Of a stretch of 64,000 nucleotides of DNA, positions 34,558-44,859 are shown one piece after another. The position numbers and the translations under genes were made by a program. The DNA is from Larix kaempferi (lineage: Eukaryota; Streptophyta; Pinopsida; Pinales; Pinaceae): assembly GCA_027924585.1 (NCBI GenBank), contig BSBM01000964.1, positions 3,146,001 to 3,210,000 of the forward strand. The letters are read 5' to 3'. Each line of letters starts with the position of its first letter. The first letter of the stretch is position 1. The notes beneath the pieces are model-generated. The model had not been told where the DNA came from. It made no database searches and was given only the letters and a program-made list of their open reading frames with translations.

Positions 34558-35220
34558 ACAACTAGAGACGAGGAAGGCTTTCAAAAAATAGGATGCAAAA
34601 AGTGGCATAACCGCAAACCTCAACAATAAGGAAACAAACTGAATACCCCCAACACCAACAACAGTTTTGATGTGCTCAATGATCAGCCGGAGAATCCCTC
34701 CACTGAACCTGAAAAAATGGAGAAGGCTACTAAAAACCCCAGCAATCCGAACACAAAGAATGAGATGCATGCCTTATCTGAAACTCACCCAGAAGATACC
34801 TCTCTGCCTTAGGACAATGCTCTAAACAATTCAGCCCAAGAGACGACCACAACACAGGAAACAAGTGAGTACATCATCCCTGAAACTCATATGGATGATT
34901 CCATGATAGATCTGGAACTAGGAGATCTTTATATTCTGGGTCTGGAAGATGCATGCTCCAGGAAAGCCTTCAACACTATCTTGCCCAAGCAGATCCAGCT
35001 CCTATCAGAAGTTTTAAAAAAGGTCAAGAATAAAAAACTGGGAGTCCTAAATATTCCCCAAAAGGATAAACAAAATCTTCAAAGGGATAATAAGAAAAGA
35101 GGTAGAAAAACTGATCTACAAAGAATCAGCCAGATGGGCACCAGACTTATTGAATCAGGGAAATATACCCTACTCACAGAATTTTTTCCTACTTTTAACT
35201 CTGGTTCTCAATGTAGCTAA
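34558..35220 (+). pseudogene. LINE ORF1, C-terminal part
   Basis: The frame opens with DEEGFQKIGCKKWHNRKPQQ, typical of the hinge after the nucleic-acid-binding part of plant LINE ORF1. It continues through Asn/Pro/Thr-rich and acidic stretches to end at 35,220. Two in-frame stops (after RKPQQ and after TSLP) break it, leaving an open C-terminal stretch from 34,891 (109 codons). No zinc knuckle is present because the 5' part is missing. The ORF1 stop overlaps the presumed ORF2 start at 35,211. Confidence 0.65.
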
Positions 35221-36140
35221 TCTCTTGGAGTGTAAGAGGGCTGAACGGAGCCTCTAAACACTGTATGCTGAAAAGAAAAATAATGCAAGACAAACCTAAA
35301 ATCATTTTCCTATAGGAGAGCAAATGTGTTGATGCCACTCTCCCAAATCTCTTTGAAAAGAAAATCTGGAGAGAGTGCCACACAATGGAAATAGATGCTA
35401 ACGGAGCCTTTGGTGGTCTGGCAATTGCATGGAACCCCTCTCAGATCCAGCTTAATGACTTTGCTTATACCGCTCACTCCCTCTTTGCCTCTTTCCATTT
35501 GGAAGGTACAGAAATCTCTGGACACCTCATGAATTTTTATGGACCTCAAATCACTGCCTCAAAAACTCATCTCCTCAATCTTATCACTTGGGAGAAATGA
35601 TGATCATAGGAGGCGATTTCAACATGATAACCTCTTCGCAAGAAAAAAACGGCGGACGACATTCTCTATCTAGTGAGGACACCAGCTTCAAAACCTATAT
35701 TGAAGACTGCAATCTCATTGATATTCTTCCTTCAGAAGGATTCATGACCTGGAACAACAAAAGAGGGGGAGCGAATCAGATCTCCTCTAGGTTAGATCTC
35801 TTTCTCATCTCTCAGGAAATCATTGAATCTCCTGGTAATATTACCACCTCCATTCTATCGTCTGTTGGATCCGATCATTGGCCCATTTTCCTAACTTGGC
35901 AGAACTCAGCTAATCCTAAATTTCGCCCCTTTAGATTTGAAATTTTTTGGCTAACTCATACTATGTTTATGGATATGGTGAGCACCTGGTGGGCTAATAC
36001 CACTATTGAAGGTCGCCCCAAAATCGCAATCATGCACCAAAAACTAAAGCTCCTGAGACCTAAGCTAAAGATCTGGAATCAAACCTCCTTTGGAAATATC
36101 TTCAAAAGAAAAAATCTCCCTGGAAAAAGAGCTTGAGCAA
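35211..36140 (+). pseudogene. LINE ORF2: endonuclease domain
   Basis: Motifs in order: LISWSVRGLNG (usual WNxRGL), FL*ESK (usual QE(T/S)K, here the Gln codon is TAG at 35,313), GGLAIAWNP, MNFYGPQ, IIGGDFNMI at about 35,600 and SDHWPI at about 35,872. These are the metal-binding and catalytic blocks of the LINE AP-like endonuclease that nicks the target. A stop at codon 2 (35,214), the one at 35,313 and a frameshift near 35,590-35,600 inactivate it. The longest intact piece is the 182-codon frame at 35,588-36,136. Confidence 0.85.
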
Positions 36141-36329
36141 ACTCAAAAAGACATTATGGAAGAAGGATATTCTGATTCCCTAAAAGACAAAGAGCAAAAT
36201 TTCCAAAAACAGCTTGATTAAAGATGCAATCAGGAGGAAATTCTTTGGAAACAAAAGTCTCACAACAACTGGTTGTAGGAGGGGGAAAAAAATACCGCTT
36301 TCTTCCATAGAGCCACGATTCAACACAGA

Positions 36330-37920
36330 ATGTCAAATCGAATCTCCGCCATCAAAGATGAACAAGGCAATCTTCTAAGGACCCAGGACAACATTGAGCA
36401 GGAGCTCACCACTCACTTCCACAACCTCCTCTCTGAAGACAACCCCAACAGGGATGAGGCTATCAGCGAGGTCACTCGCCACATTCCAAAGATTCTGACT
36501 GATAACAACAATGTCTCGCTCATGAAAGTAATCACTCTTCATGAAGTGGAACTCATGGTGAATCAAATGGCAGAAGGTAAATCACCAAGACCGGATGGGT
36601 TCATGATCAACTTCTTCAAACATTGCAGGAGCTTTCAAAAATAAGACATTCTGGATCTTGTAGAGGAATCCAAAAGGAAACGTTGGGTCCTCCCAGCCTT
36701 GAATGCCACCTTCCTCATGTTGATTCTGAAAGAAGTGGGGATGACACGCCCTGGTAAGTTCTGACCTATTTCCCTCTGCAATGGTATCTATAAAATCATA
36801 ACCAATGTGATCGCCATCAGGATGAAGGCCTTGCTTCCGCTCCTCATCTCCCCGGAGCAGACTAGACATGTCGAAGGTCGACAAATTCTAGATGAAATTA
36901 TTCTAGCACATGAAGTGATTCACTCCCTAAAAACTACCAAAACTCCTAGCATGTTTGTCAAATTAGACCTCTCCAAAGGCTTTGATAAGCTCAGCTGGGA
37001 GTTTATAGGAAAAATGCTTCAGGCCTATGGCTTCTGTAATGAATGGATTCAATGGATTCTTTCCCTAACCTCTTCTATTTTTTTCTCTGTCTTGGTCAAT
37101 CATTTTCCAGCTTCCACCTTCTCTCCCTCTAGAGGCATTCGATAGGGTGATCCCCTCTCTCCCTTCATTTGTACCCTTATGATGGAAGGCCTAAGTTGCA
37201 TGCTTAAAACCCTAGTCTCCACCAACTCTCTCATAGGTCTCTCTGCCCATGGCTGCCCTCCTGTCAATCATCAATAGTTTATAGATGACAATCTCTTCTT
37301 TGGTCACCCCTCTATGCAGGAATCCCACACTCTGAAAACATTTCTCAACACGTTTTTTTGAGGCCTCCGGCACCACAGTTAACCTTGAAAAATCTCAGCT
37401 CTTCTTCTTCAACGCCAATGCCATCACCCAAAGAAATATTTCGCACATTCTCGGCTTTCAAGTTTCCCTCCTGCCTTCCAAATACCTAGGCGCTCCTCTC
37501 TTCGAGACCGTTATAAATCATTCCTCCTAGAGAGAGCTCCTTGATAAAATCGAATCTAAAATTTCCTCCTAGACTATCGGAACCCTAAACCTACCTAGCC
37601 ATCTCATCCTGCTCAAGGACCTTTTACAATCCATGCCCCTTTACCTTTTCTCTGTGCTGGCCACCCCTAAGTGGGTCCTAAAATCTATGAAGAAAATTCA
37701 ACGTTCTTTTCTTTGGGGAGGAAATCATGAAAATCGCAAGTGGGCCCTTGTCAACTAGAAAACCATTTGGCAACCAAAGAATTCTGGTTGTCTAGGTCTC
37801 AAAGACCCTGAAACCAACAATTAGGTTCTCTCTGCCAAAATTTGGTGGAACTGGGTCACTCTTGAAAATGCCACCTGGACCCAACTCTGGAATAGTAAAT
37901 ATGTAGACACCTGGGGCCCT
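36330..37920 (+). pseudogene. LINE ORF2: reverse transcriptase domain
   Basis: Motifs in order: GKSPRPDGF (36,580), PALNATFL, PISLCNGIYKIITN, LLPLLISPEQ, VEGRQILDEI, KLDLSKGFDKLSWEF with catalytic Asp, PSRGIR*GDPLSPF and FIDDN at 37,278-37,292 with the paired Asp (usual FADD). Stops break the frame at least at 36,643, 36,762, 37,143, 37,275, 37,528, 37,570 and 37,756. Several replace conserved Gln, Arg or Trp codons. The part after FIDD matches the plant LINE thumb region (KYLGAPLF near 37,480). Confidence 0.9.
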
Positions 37921-38269
37921 TAGAAAAAAAATCCGTTATAACATGGATCCCCCAAGCTCTCTCATTCGATGGGCAGCCAACAGTCAGCGCGCACTGGTAT
38001 AGCAGCATAGTTTCTAGGAAGTCTGTGCAGGTGTCAAGCTCTCTTTTGGCATGATTCTTGGCAAGAAAGACCCAACCTCCACTTAATTACGACACATTTG
38101 GAGCTCTCTCAGCATCTTCAATAAAAAGGAAAAGACACTATCAAAAGATACTGGCAATAGGATGACCAACTTGGCCACAGAATCTGGAAAGATCCAAAAA
38201 ATAGGGAACCACCAATACCCTTGATCAGTGTGGAGATCATTTGGAATGAATTGCAGACGCGTCACCAGA

Positions 38270-38600
38270 AGGTTAATCAAAATCATGACATTCTTAGATG
38301 GGGCTACTCTACCAAAGGTAATTTTACTATAAAAGAAGCCTATCAGGTCAAAACTCAGGAAAATGATGACTCTGCAAATCCAATCTAGAAACGAATTTGG
38401 AACTCAAATTTCTGGCCAAAAATTGCTACCTTTCTTTGGCTACTTGCTCACTGCAAGATCCTCACCTGGGATAATCTCCTTAAAAGAGGCTTTTGTGGAC
38501 CTTCAAGATGCATCATGTGCAGCTCCCAGGCATAATACACCAACCATCTCCTGGACTCCTGTGAAATGGCGAAAAACTTCTAAAGTCTTTTAGCTGATAA
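38270..38600 (+). pseudogene. LINE ORF2: zf-RVT domain
   Basis: The translation carries RWGYSTKGNFTIKEAY, then WPKIATFLWLLAHCKILTWD, then CGPSRCIMCSSQA and HLLDSCEMA, the Trp- and Cys/His-rich pattern of the zf-RVT domain in plant non-LTR elements. At least one in-frame stop is present, and the final SCEMAKNF part is interrupted. Confidence 0.8.
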
Positions 38601-38939
38601 ATTTCAATGCACCAATAGAACACCTGGGGAAATTATCAACACCATCTCCATCTTGGATCGCCATCCTTTCCAAAGAAACCTGCTCAACCGTATCTGGGAT
38701 CTCACTCCAGGCTTGGTCACCTGGAACATTTGGAAGGAAAGAAACCAAAGGATCTTTGAAGGTAAACTCAAAAAATTCCCAGATCTCTGGCACTCTCTCA
38801 AATCCAATATACAGGAAACTCTTGCTATCTCAAACTGGATTACTATCGATCTCCACTCTATTGCACATGAAAGGGATATTCTTAATAGGACAAAACTCCT
38901 CATCCCTTCTCCCACTCCTCCTCCTCGCCCATCCGCAGC

Positions 38940-39440
38940 TAATACTACCATCCCTGAGATATGGAGCAAATCTCCGCCCAAATTCTTCAAATTAAATTTT
39001 GATGGAGCTTCTAAAGGAATCCCAGGAGCTGCTGGATTTGGTGGAGTCTTTAGAGACTGTACAGGAACCATCATCTATCTCTTCCATGGCTCTCTAGGCC
39101 ATGACACCAACAACGATGTTGAACTTTCAGGGATGCTTGAAGGCATAAAAGTTGCCATTTCCAACAACTACTTCCCCTTGATCATTAAAGGAGACTCCCA
39201 AATCATTATTTCCTTAGCAAGAAAACTCTTTCACAGGACCGTTGTTAAAGAGGTCTCCCCCAGCTAGAGGCTCGAGCAACGTCTCCATGATCTTACTGCA
39301 TTGCTTAAGGAATTCAGATCTCTCTCATTCCAACATGTCAAGTGCAAAGCCAACTCTATTGCTACTATTCTAGACAACAAAGGAGCAAAAGATGTCTCTC
39401 TACTTACTATCAACACTGCGGCCATGATGGATAGTTGAGA
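38940..39440 (+). pseudogene. LINE ORF2: RNase H domain
   Basis: PPKFFKLNFDGASKG begins the domain, with the first catalytic Asp in NFDGAS. It continues AAGFGGVFRD, then GMLEGIKVAI with the Glu, then KGDSQIII with the second Asp, then VKCKANSIATILDNKGA, where the usual fourth position is NxxAD. The frame is open from 38,653 to 39,267 (204 codons). A TAG at 39,265-39,267 interrupts it, and the domain continues in the same frame to about 39,437. It would remove RNA from the hybrid during reverse transcription. Confidence 0.88.
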
Positions 39441-39695
39441 ACTTCATCAAAATTGTTTAAAATGTGCAGAGAAAGATCTCACCACCCCGGATGTGGGTGA
39501 CCATGTGCCCTCCACCTTTTCCACCATGCACATGGCTCAGATGAACAACCAACCCACCTCACGTGGCGACATCCTCGACATGCATGAACTCAGGCATGTG
39601 ATGATGCCAGCTTCACACCTGTTAGCTGTCAACCTGGGAGATGGTGTTTATTTAAGGGGGGAGGACGAGGGTGATAATCACACTCTCCTTCGCAT

Positions 39696-40541
39696 GTGTC
39701 TGGAATGACATTCTCTCTCGGCCAGCATCATTTGCATTCAATTCTTCCACTGTTCCCAACGATGACAGTCTGCATCATTTATTGCCTCTACAGGAGGAAC
39801 TTGGCTTGGCTTGGCCCTTTAAAGAATATGGTCAGCATGTTTTCTAATCCTACTGCTGCGCTGTGGTTATTCTTTGTGGCTCCCTCTACTGAGTTTAGGA
39901 TAATCTTTGTGGTATCCCTTGTTTCTCTCACTTCCATGACACCTCGCAATAGAGGTATATCTACACGCAGTAGTGGCAGAACTAGCTCTAGTCAAAGGTT
40001 CAGGGTGGCCATGGACTGGACTATCATGGACGGTTATGTTTCGCGCATCTCTACACGAACTCGTAGCTTAATTGATGGGTGGGAAACTCGTAGGGTGGTG
40101 GCCCTGCTCGCCTCTGGCAGCAATAGAAGTGCCATAAATCACAATTGGCTGTTAAAAAACATGATAAGTACCCTTGTTGAAGAGATGGAGGCAAGTTGGC
40201 AAGCTAGCACCAACATTGTGAGGAACATCAATGCCATCCTAAAAGAGGCCACTGACCACTCGAACACCTTGGACGCCAATATGACATGGGACATTTTCTC
40301 GTTGGGTGGTAACTCTGAACCAGCCGTGCAAGAAAACAATGAGGACGCTGCCGATCCTGAAGCTCCAAAACCTAGGTCTGCACAAAAAAATTCCAAGGTC
40401 AGAAAGGACAAGGGCTCGGCTCCTGCAACCCTTGCGACCAACGCTACTCAGAACGGTACTGGTTCTCCAGGTTCTCCCTCTCCCACTCTCCCCCCTCCAA
40501 GGACCTTTGAAAATTTATATGCTGCCTGTCCCATCCTCTAG
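39696..40541 (+). CDS. extra LINE-borne ORF downstream of RNase H (unknown function)
   Basis: An uninterrupted frame of 281 codons lies between RNase H and the 3' end of the LINE. The likely protein may begin at the internal Met at 39,936 (MTPRNRGIST...), because the first 80 codons look like non-coding sequence. The 201-residue product has a Ser/Arg-rich start (STRSSGRTSSSQRF), a middle rich in Ile, Leu, Arg and Asp that could be helical or coiled coil (WETRRVVALL...LVEEMEASWQ...), and an Ala/Pro/Lys/Ser-rich C terminus with basic KNSKVRKDKGS. I recognise no family. Plant L1 elements normally end at RNase H, so this is unusual. It remains open although ORF2 is full of stops. It could be a 3' ORF of this LINE lineage, a captured host piece or chance. 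Confidence 0.45.
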   Translation: MSGMTFSLGQHHLHSILPLFPTMTVCIIYCLYRRNLAWLGPLKNMVSMFSNPTAALWLFFVAPSTEFRIIFVVSLVSLTSMTPRNRGISTRSSGRTSSSQRFRVAMDWTIMDGYVSRISTRTRSLIDGWETRRVVALLASGSNRSAINHNWLLKNMISTLVEEMEASWQASTNIVRNINAILKEATDHSNTLDANMTWDIFSLGGNSEPAVQENNEDAADPEAPKPRSAQKNSKVRKDKGSAPATLATNATQNGTGSPGSPSPTLPPPRTFENLYAACPIL

Positions 40542-40689
40542 GAGAAACCAGACGAGCCACCAGCAAATCACTAAATGGGCTGCCATAGCTCCGGGTCATC
40601 TCTGTGATTATCAGCTTTTTTGTTTTAATTTTCTGTATGGTTTATTTTACAGCAATTTGAGACAGTATGAAAATTTATTTTTGAAGAAA

Positions 40690-40885
40690 GTCTCAGTCTT
40701 TTTATGGGGAGACCATACCCAGGAGGTCTTTATTTTGTATTATGTCAGTCAGTTTAGCATTTTTGAGTGATTGAGATGGTGGCTTCACCACTTGAGGCCT
40801 CCCCAATCTGCCACAAACATTTCGGCTCTCCATGTATCTTTCGGCTCTGTTAATTAAATTTCTTTCTGCAACTTAAAAAAAAAAT
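40690..40885 (+). other. LINE 3' untranslated end and poly(A) tail
   Basis: TTTTTATGGGGAGACCATAC, GGCCTCCCCAATCTGCC and repeated TTTCGGCTCT words precede an A-run of about eleven bases at 40,874-40,885. AT-rich host-type DNA follows at once. Confidence 0.7.
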
Positions 40886-40889
40886 TATC

Positions 40890-41430
40890 AATAAAATGAT
40901 TATAATAATTTATTTAAATATCATATTCTTATAATAGTTCATCATTATTTTTTTACTATATAGTTATAATATAAAATTATAATTTGTCATAATTAAATAA
41001 TAATATTTTTAATTAAATTTTAATTCTTTTAATATTGCTATATGACACTAATATAATATTTTTCTAATATACCATAATATTATAATTAAATGATAATATT
41101 TTGAATTTAATAATTTTATATTATATAATTTTAATTAAATATCATATTTAATTATTGTATAATAATAAATTAAACAATATTACTTTAGTAAAACTTTGGA
41201 GATATTTTATACTTAATTTTTTGGTATACAATTTATAATCAACATAATGTGCTTGTTATTTTAATTAAATTATAATATTTAATATTAAAGTTTAATAAGA
41301 TTAATTTTAATTAATCATTATACTATAATCAATTTAATAATATTTTTAATAGGTCTATGTGCCATGAATATAATACTTTTTAATAATAATGTATTATATT
41401 AATATTTCAGAGATATGTGTATGTGCACAC
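40890..41430. other. very AT-rich spacer
   Basis: Almost pure A/T with TTAATTAAAT and ATAATATT words; no gene, and no duplicated block longer than about 20 bases was noticed. Confidence 0.6.
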
Positions 41431-41435
41431 CCGTT

Positions 41436-41585
41436 ACTAGCAACAACAACATTAATAATATTAATGTGTCCATAGACGTAAATGGGGCACATACTTTTCA
41501 TATCAATTTTTTCCTATAGTATGTCTCCCATTTACACCTATCGGCTTATTCACACATAAATATTATTAATATTGCTGTTGCTAGT
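41436..41585. mobile_element. foldback MITE with arms of about 60-68 bp
   Basis: The left arm starts ACTAGCAACAACAACATTAA and continues to ATACT at 41,495. The right arm (41,518-41,585), read in reverse complement, starts ACTAGCAACAGCAATATTAA and ends ACATACT. The arms match for most of their length with a few mismatches and a short insertion, around a loop of about 22 bases. This is the structure of a miniature inverted-repeat transposable element. TTA lies next to the left arm and TATTA next to the right, so a TA or TTA target duplication is possible. The superfamily is not determined. Confidence 0.85.
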
Positions 41586-41589
41586 ATTA

Positions 41590-44370
41590 TTTATTTTATG
41601 ATATTTTGCTTCTTACAAATGGATTAATTATACCATTCCTAAAATAAAAATGTATACACCATATTATATTCTTTATTTGTTCATGTTCCTAGATACATGA
41701 TATTTTATTATCATAACTAAATATTATAAATATTACCTACGTTGATGTTGTAGGGGCAGAAAGTATTAACAGATTTTAACATATGAAATGAGTAAATATT
41801 TCAATAAGACCAACGTAACAACAAACTTCCTTGAAATTTATTTTTTTCCTAAGCGGGAAAAGGAACTTGTTGTATTCCGATCCAAGGAACCTATGGACCA
41901 TTAGTATCAGCTATAAGTGTTACACGTGGTAATGATAAAAGATAATGTGTTATTAAATAAAAAATTTATTGACAGAACACTTTTCTACCTTCGATGGGCA
42001 TAGTGCACCAAGTTCAAATTGTTGCAGTAAAATAATTCTTATATTGACTATCATATATTATTTAGCTAGCGTTTTCAGTTACGATTTTTCAATGTGTGTA
42101 GAATTCAATTCCACTATTGGTGGCACTAAGTCGAAGAAAAGCAAGACATCAATAATGACTGGAAACACCTTTGATAGGCATAATTTTGGATTTTCTTCTT
42201 TGGACAAAAAACAATATGAAAATGAGGATGAGAATGTAATGAACTGAATCTTTATATGTTTAGACTAAAAACAATACGAGAATGAAAATGGAATGGAATG
42301 ATTCTTTATATTTTTAGATGGTAAGTAACAGGTTGCACTAATCCAACAACCTTAGTTTCCAACTTTTAGACTTTAGTCGAATAAATTTGTTAAATTCATT
42401 CAAAATTTTGGGAATATGGTTTTCTCCCATATTGGATCGAACCAATCAATTGTACTCAATGGGAAGCCAATAAATTGTACTCAACAGAAGAAACAACCAT
42501 GAGAAAATAATTTCAAACACTATATAGTAGCTACAGTTGATTATCATGTTCTTGGCCAAAGAAACATGATGTATTAACAGTATTATTTTTGGTAGGTGTT
42601 TGGAGAAACATGCCCTGGATTGGTAACACATCAGAGCGAAGACTTTTTCACTTGAAGTGCTGAGAGATGGATCTATCTATTTATGTGATTACTACCTAAT
42701 TATTAATTCATAAAAGTAAGAAATAAAAACTAATTTTCGCAAACCATTTTCTCTTAAAAGGGAAGACATAGCATAGCCTAGAATGACACCACAACTAGGA
42801 TGTAACATGTATGTTGTTTGTATTTATCAACTGCAATCTAATAGGAATTGTGGGAAGTTTCTTACAGGGGATCCCATGTGAAAATTCCAATCAATTCCCA
42901 AAGAAGTAATTGGATTCCTGACCACCTTCACCTTAGAGTAGTAGAGTGACCTCCTTGGAAGTGGTCATTATAATGCTTTCTCCCTATAGGCAATTTGTTC
43001 GAGTAGGAATTAGACTTGAGAGAATTGAATAATTAGGTATGAACCATGTAGAATTTATAAAGTGATTTGGACATAATAGAATCCATATAAGTGGCCCATC
43101 TAGGAGAAAATCTATATTTTTAAAGCAAATCCTCGTGAAAAGGTTACCTTATGGGGACCTTGGAGAGTGTTTGTATATAGATGGTTAGTTCAGTGGAATA
43201 TCACCTTACAACAACAGTATTTGTTTATAGCACCTACATACTTTTCAAGTCACGGTCCAAATGTGAATAAATGATCTTTGAATCAGGAGTTCCTAAACAA
43301 ATTTCACACCTATATGTCCTGCCTTTGAAAGACTAATTTAAGTGAACAACTGAAAAATAGTAAACTTAAATATCAACCCACCTTTCAAAAAATGTTTAAG
43401 ATATCAAGTGAAAAAGAGAGTTGACTCCAAGTAAAAATATGCAATGTATAAAATGTGCCAGATTCAAGACAGGAGAACGAACCAAAGCGTCCTTGCTGAG
43501 GAATATCTTAATTAGGCATATTCTAAAAGACTGATAATGAAGGATTGATTAGTTCTATGTCTAAAGAGTTCCTCAAAACAATTTTAATTTGTAACAAAAT
43601 ATCGACATCTAAATTAAAAATGTCATTTTAAAGTTGGAAAAATATCTTTTTAAGCCTTCCAAATGATAAATCTCTTTTAAGACCGGGAACAAATTTTAAA
43701 TTACACTCTATCATTAGCCCAAAGTGAAGTGATATTTAAAACTAAACTTGTAAAATTGTGGTCAGTTACAACTCAGTCACACTCAAATATCTAGCTATCA
43801 GTTCAAACCCCAACTTATCAAATGGTCTAAAATCAAAAATAGAATTGCTTGGTGGATGCATTATCAAGAAAAGTGAAGTTGGATTTATCATTGAGAGAAC
43901 GTTGTTTAATCTATCTGTTTAACTAGAAAGGACAATACATACACTAGAAAGACAAAAAAAATTATTATATTGTGATTGTTTTTCAAATATTTATTTGATT
44001 GGTTAATATTTTCCGAACTTTCTCAATTTTCGGCCTATCCATTGCATGTGTTTGATGTAATTATGGATTTTTTACAGAACCAGTTGTAAATATTTTGAAG
44101 TCCCAAAATGTGATTTTGGCATGTGTATTAATCTACCTATTCCACAATAGCTTGGTCCTCATTACTTCAGTTTGATTATACACAAGAAGAAACTTGTGAA
44201 ATGGAGAGTCACAGAGGCGACCATGTGATCTATAAGAGAAGAGACCTGTGTTCGGTGATATATAAGAGAATTGAGATCTACATTTGGATCCGACCTATTG
44301 AGGCTACACGCTGTATGAGATTGTTTTTACACTATCTAAGATAGTTACTCAAAATCATTTTCTTCACAAA
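41590..44370. other. unassigned AT-rich region
   Basis: No gene recognised. An open frame of 92 codons at 41,969-42,247 has no known motif; its end carries two nearby AACAATAYGARAATGA words (42,211 and 42,271). Confidence 0.4.
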
Positions 44371-44374
44371 CACA

Positions 44375-44856
44375 TAAAAAATTAGTGCATAAGCACCTAG
44401 AAGACAATCAAATATGCATTCTTGTTTTTTTTAAATTTTTGTATTCCTCTTTTCCAGAAAACAATGACCCATATTGCTTTCCAATAATGAGAGTCTTGCT
44501 TGGTCAAATAAAAAATCAGTGCATGAGCACCTAGAAGACAATCATATTTGCATTCTTAGTTTTTTAATATTGTTGTATTCCTCTTTCCAGAGAAAAAGGA
44601 CCCATATTGCTTTACCCTAATGAGAGTCTTTCCTCGTCAAACCTCAACATACATGCTTCATTAGGTAATGCATGAACCATGATGGTTGACTCTCTATATT
44701 GAGGACTCCCTTTAAAAGAAAAATGATTAAAACCAATATTTTTTTTTTGGCTCCAATCAAACCTCGACATATGTGCTTCATTAGGTAATGCATGAACCAT
44801 GATGGTCAATTCTCTACATTGAGGACTCCCATTAAGTGAAGAATGATTAAAACCTA
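44375..44856. repeat. nested tandem duplications, periods about 134 and 121 bp
   Basis: AGTGCATAAGCACCTAGAAG at about 44,384 recurs at about 44,518 with the following CATTCTTG and TTGTATTCCTCTTT blocks. Partly overlapping this, CCTCAACATACATGCTTCA (44,641) recurs as CCTCGACATATGTGCTTCA (44,762), with ATGCATGAACCATGATGGT and GAGGACTCCC in each. CCATATTGCTTT and AATGAGAGTCTT occur in the first pair only. Confidence 0.85.
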
Positions 44857-44859
44857 GAT

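Larger units (their letters stand above)
34555..40885 (+). mobile_element. 5'-truncated L1-type LINE retrotransposon
   Basis: Order on the plus strand: C-terminal part of ORF1, ORF2 with apurinic-type endonuclease, reverse transcriptase, zf-RVT and RNase H, an additional ORF, a 3' untranslated region and an A-run at about 40,875-40,885. The start is inside ORF1, without the zinc-knuckle region, which fits typical 5' truncation during target-primed insertion. ORF2 carries many stop codons and is dead. No exact target-site duplication was found: ATAAAATGATTATAA after the tail loosely resembles ATAATATGATTACTAA near 34,510, but this is not convincing. The RNase H places it in the plant L1 branch that acquired this domain. 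Confidence 0.9.
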
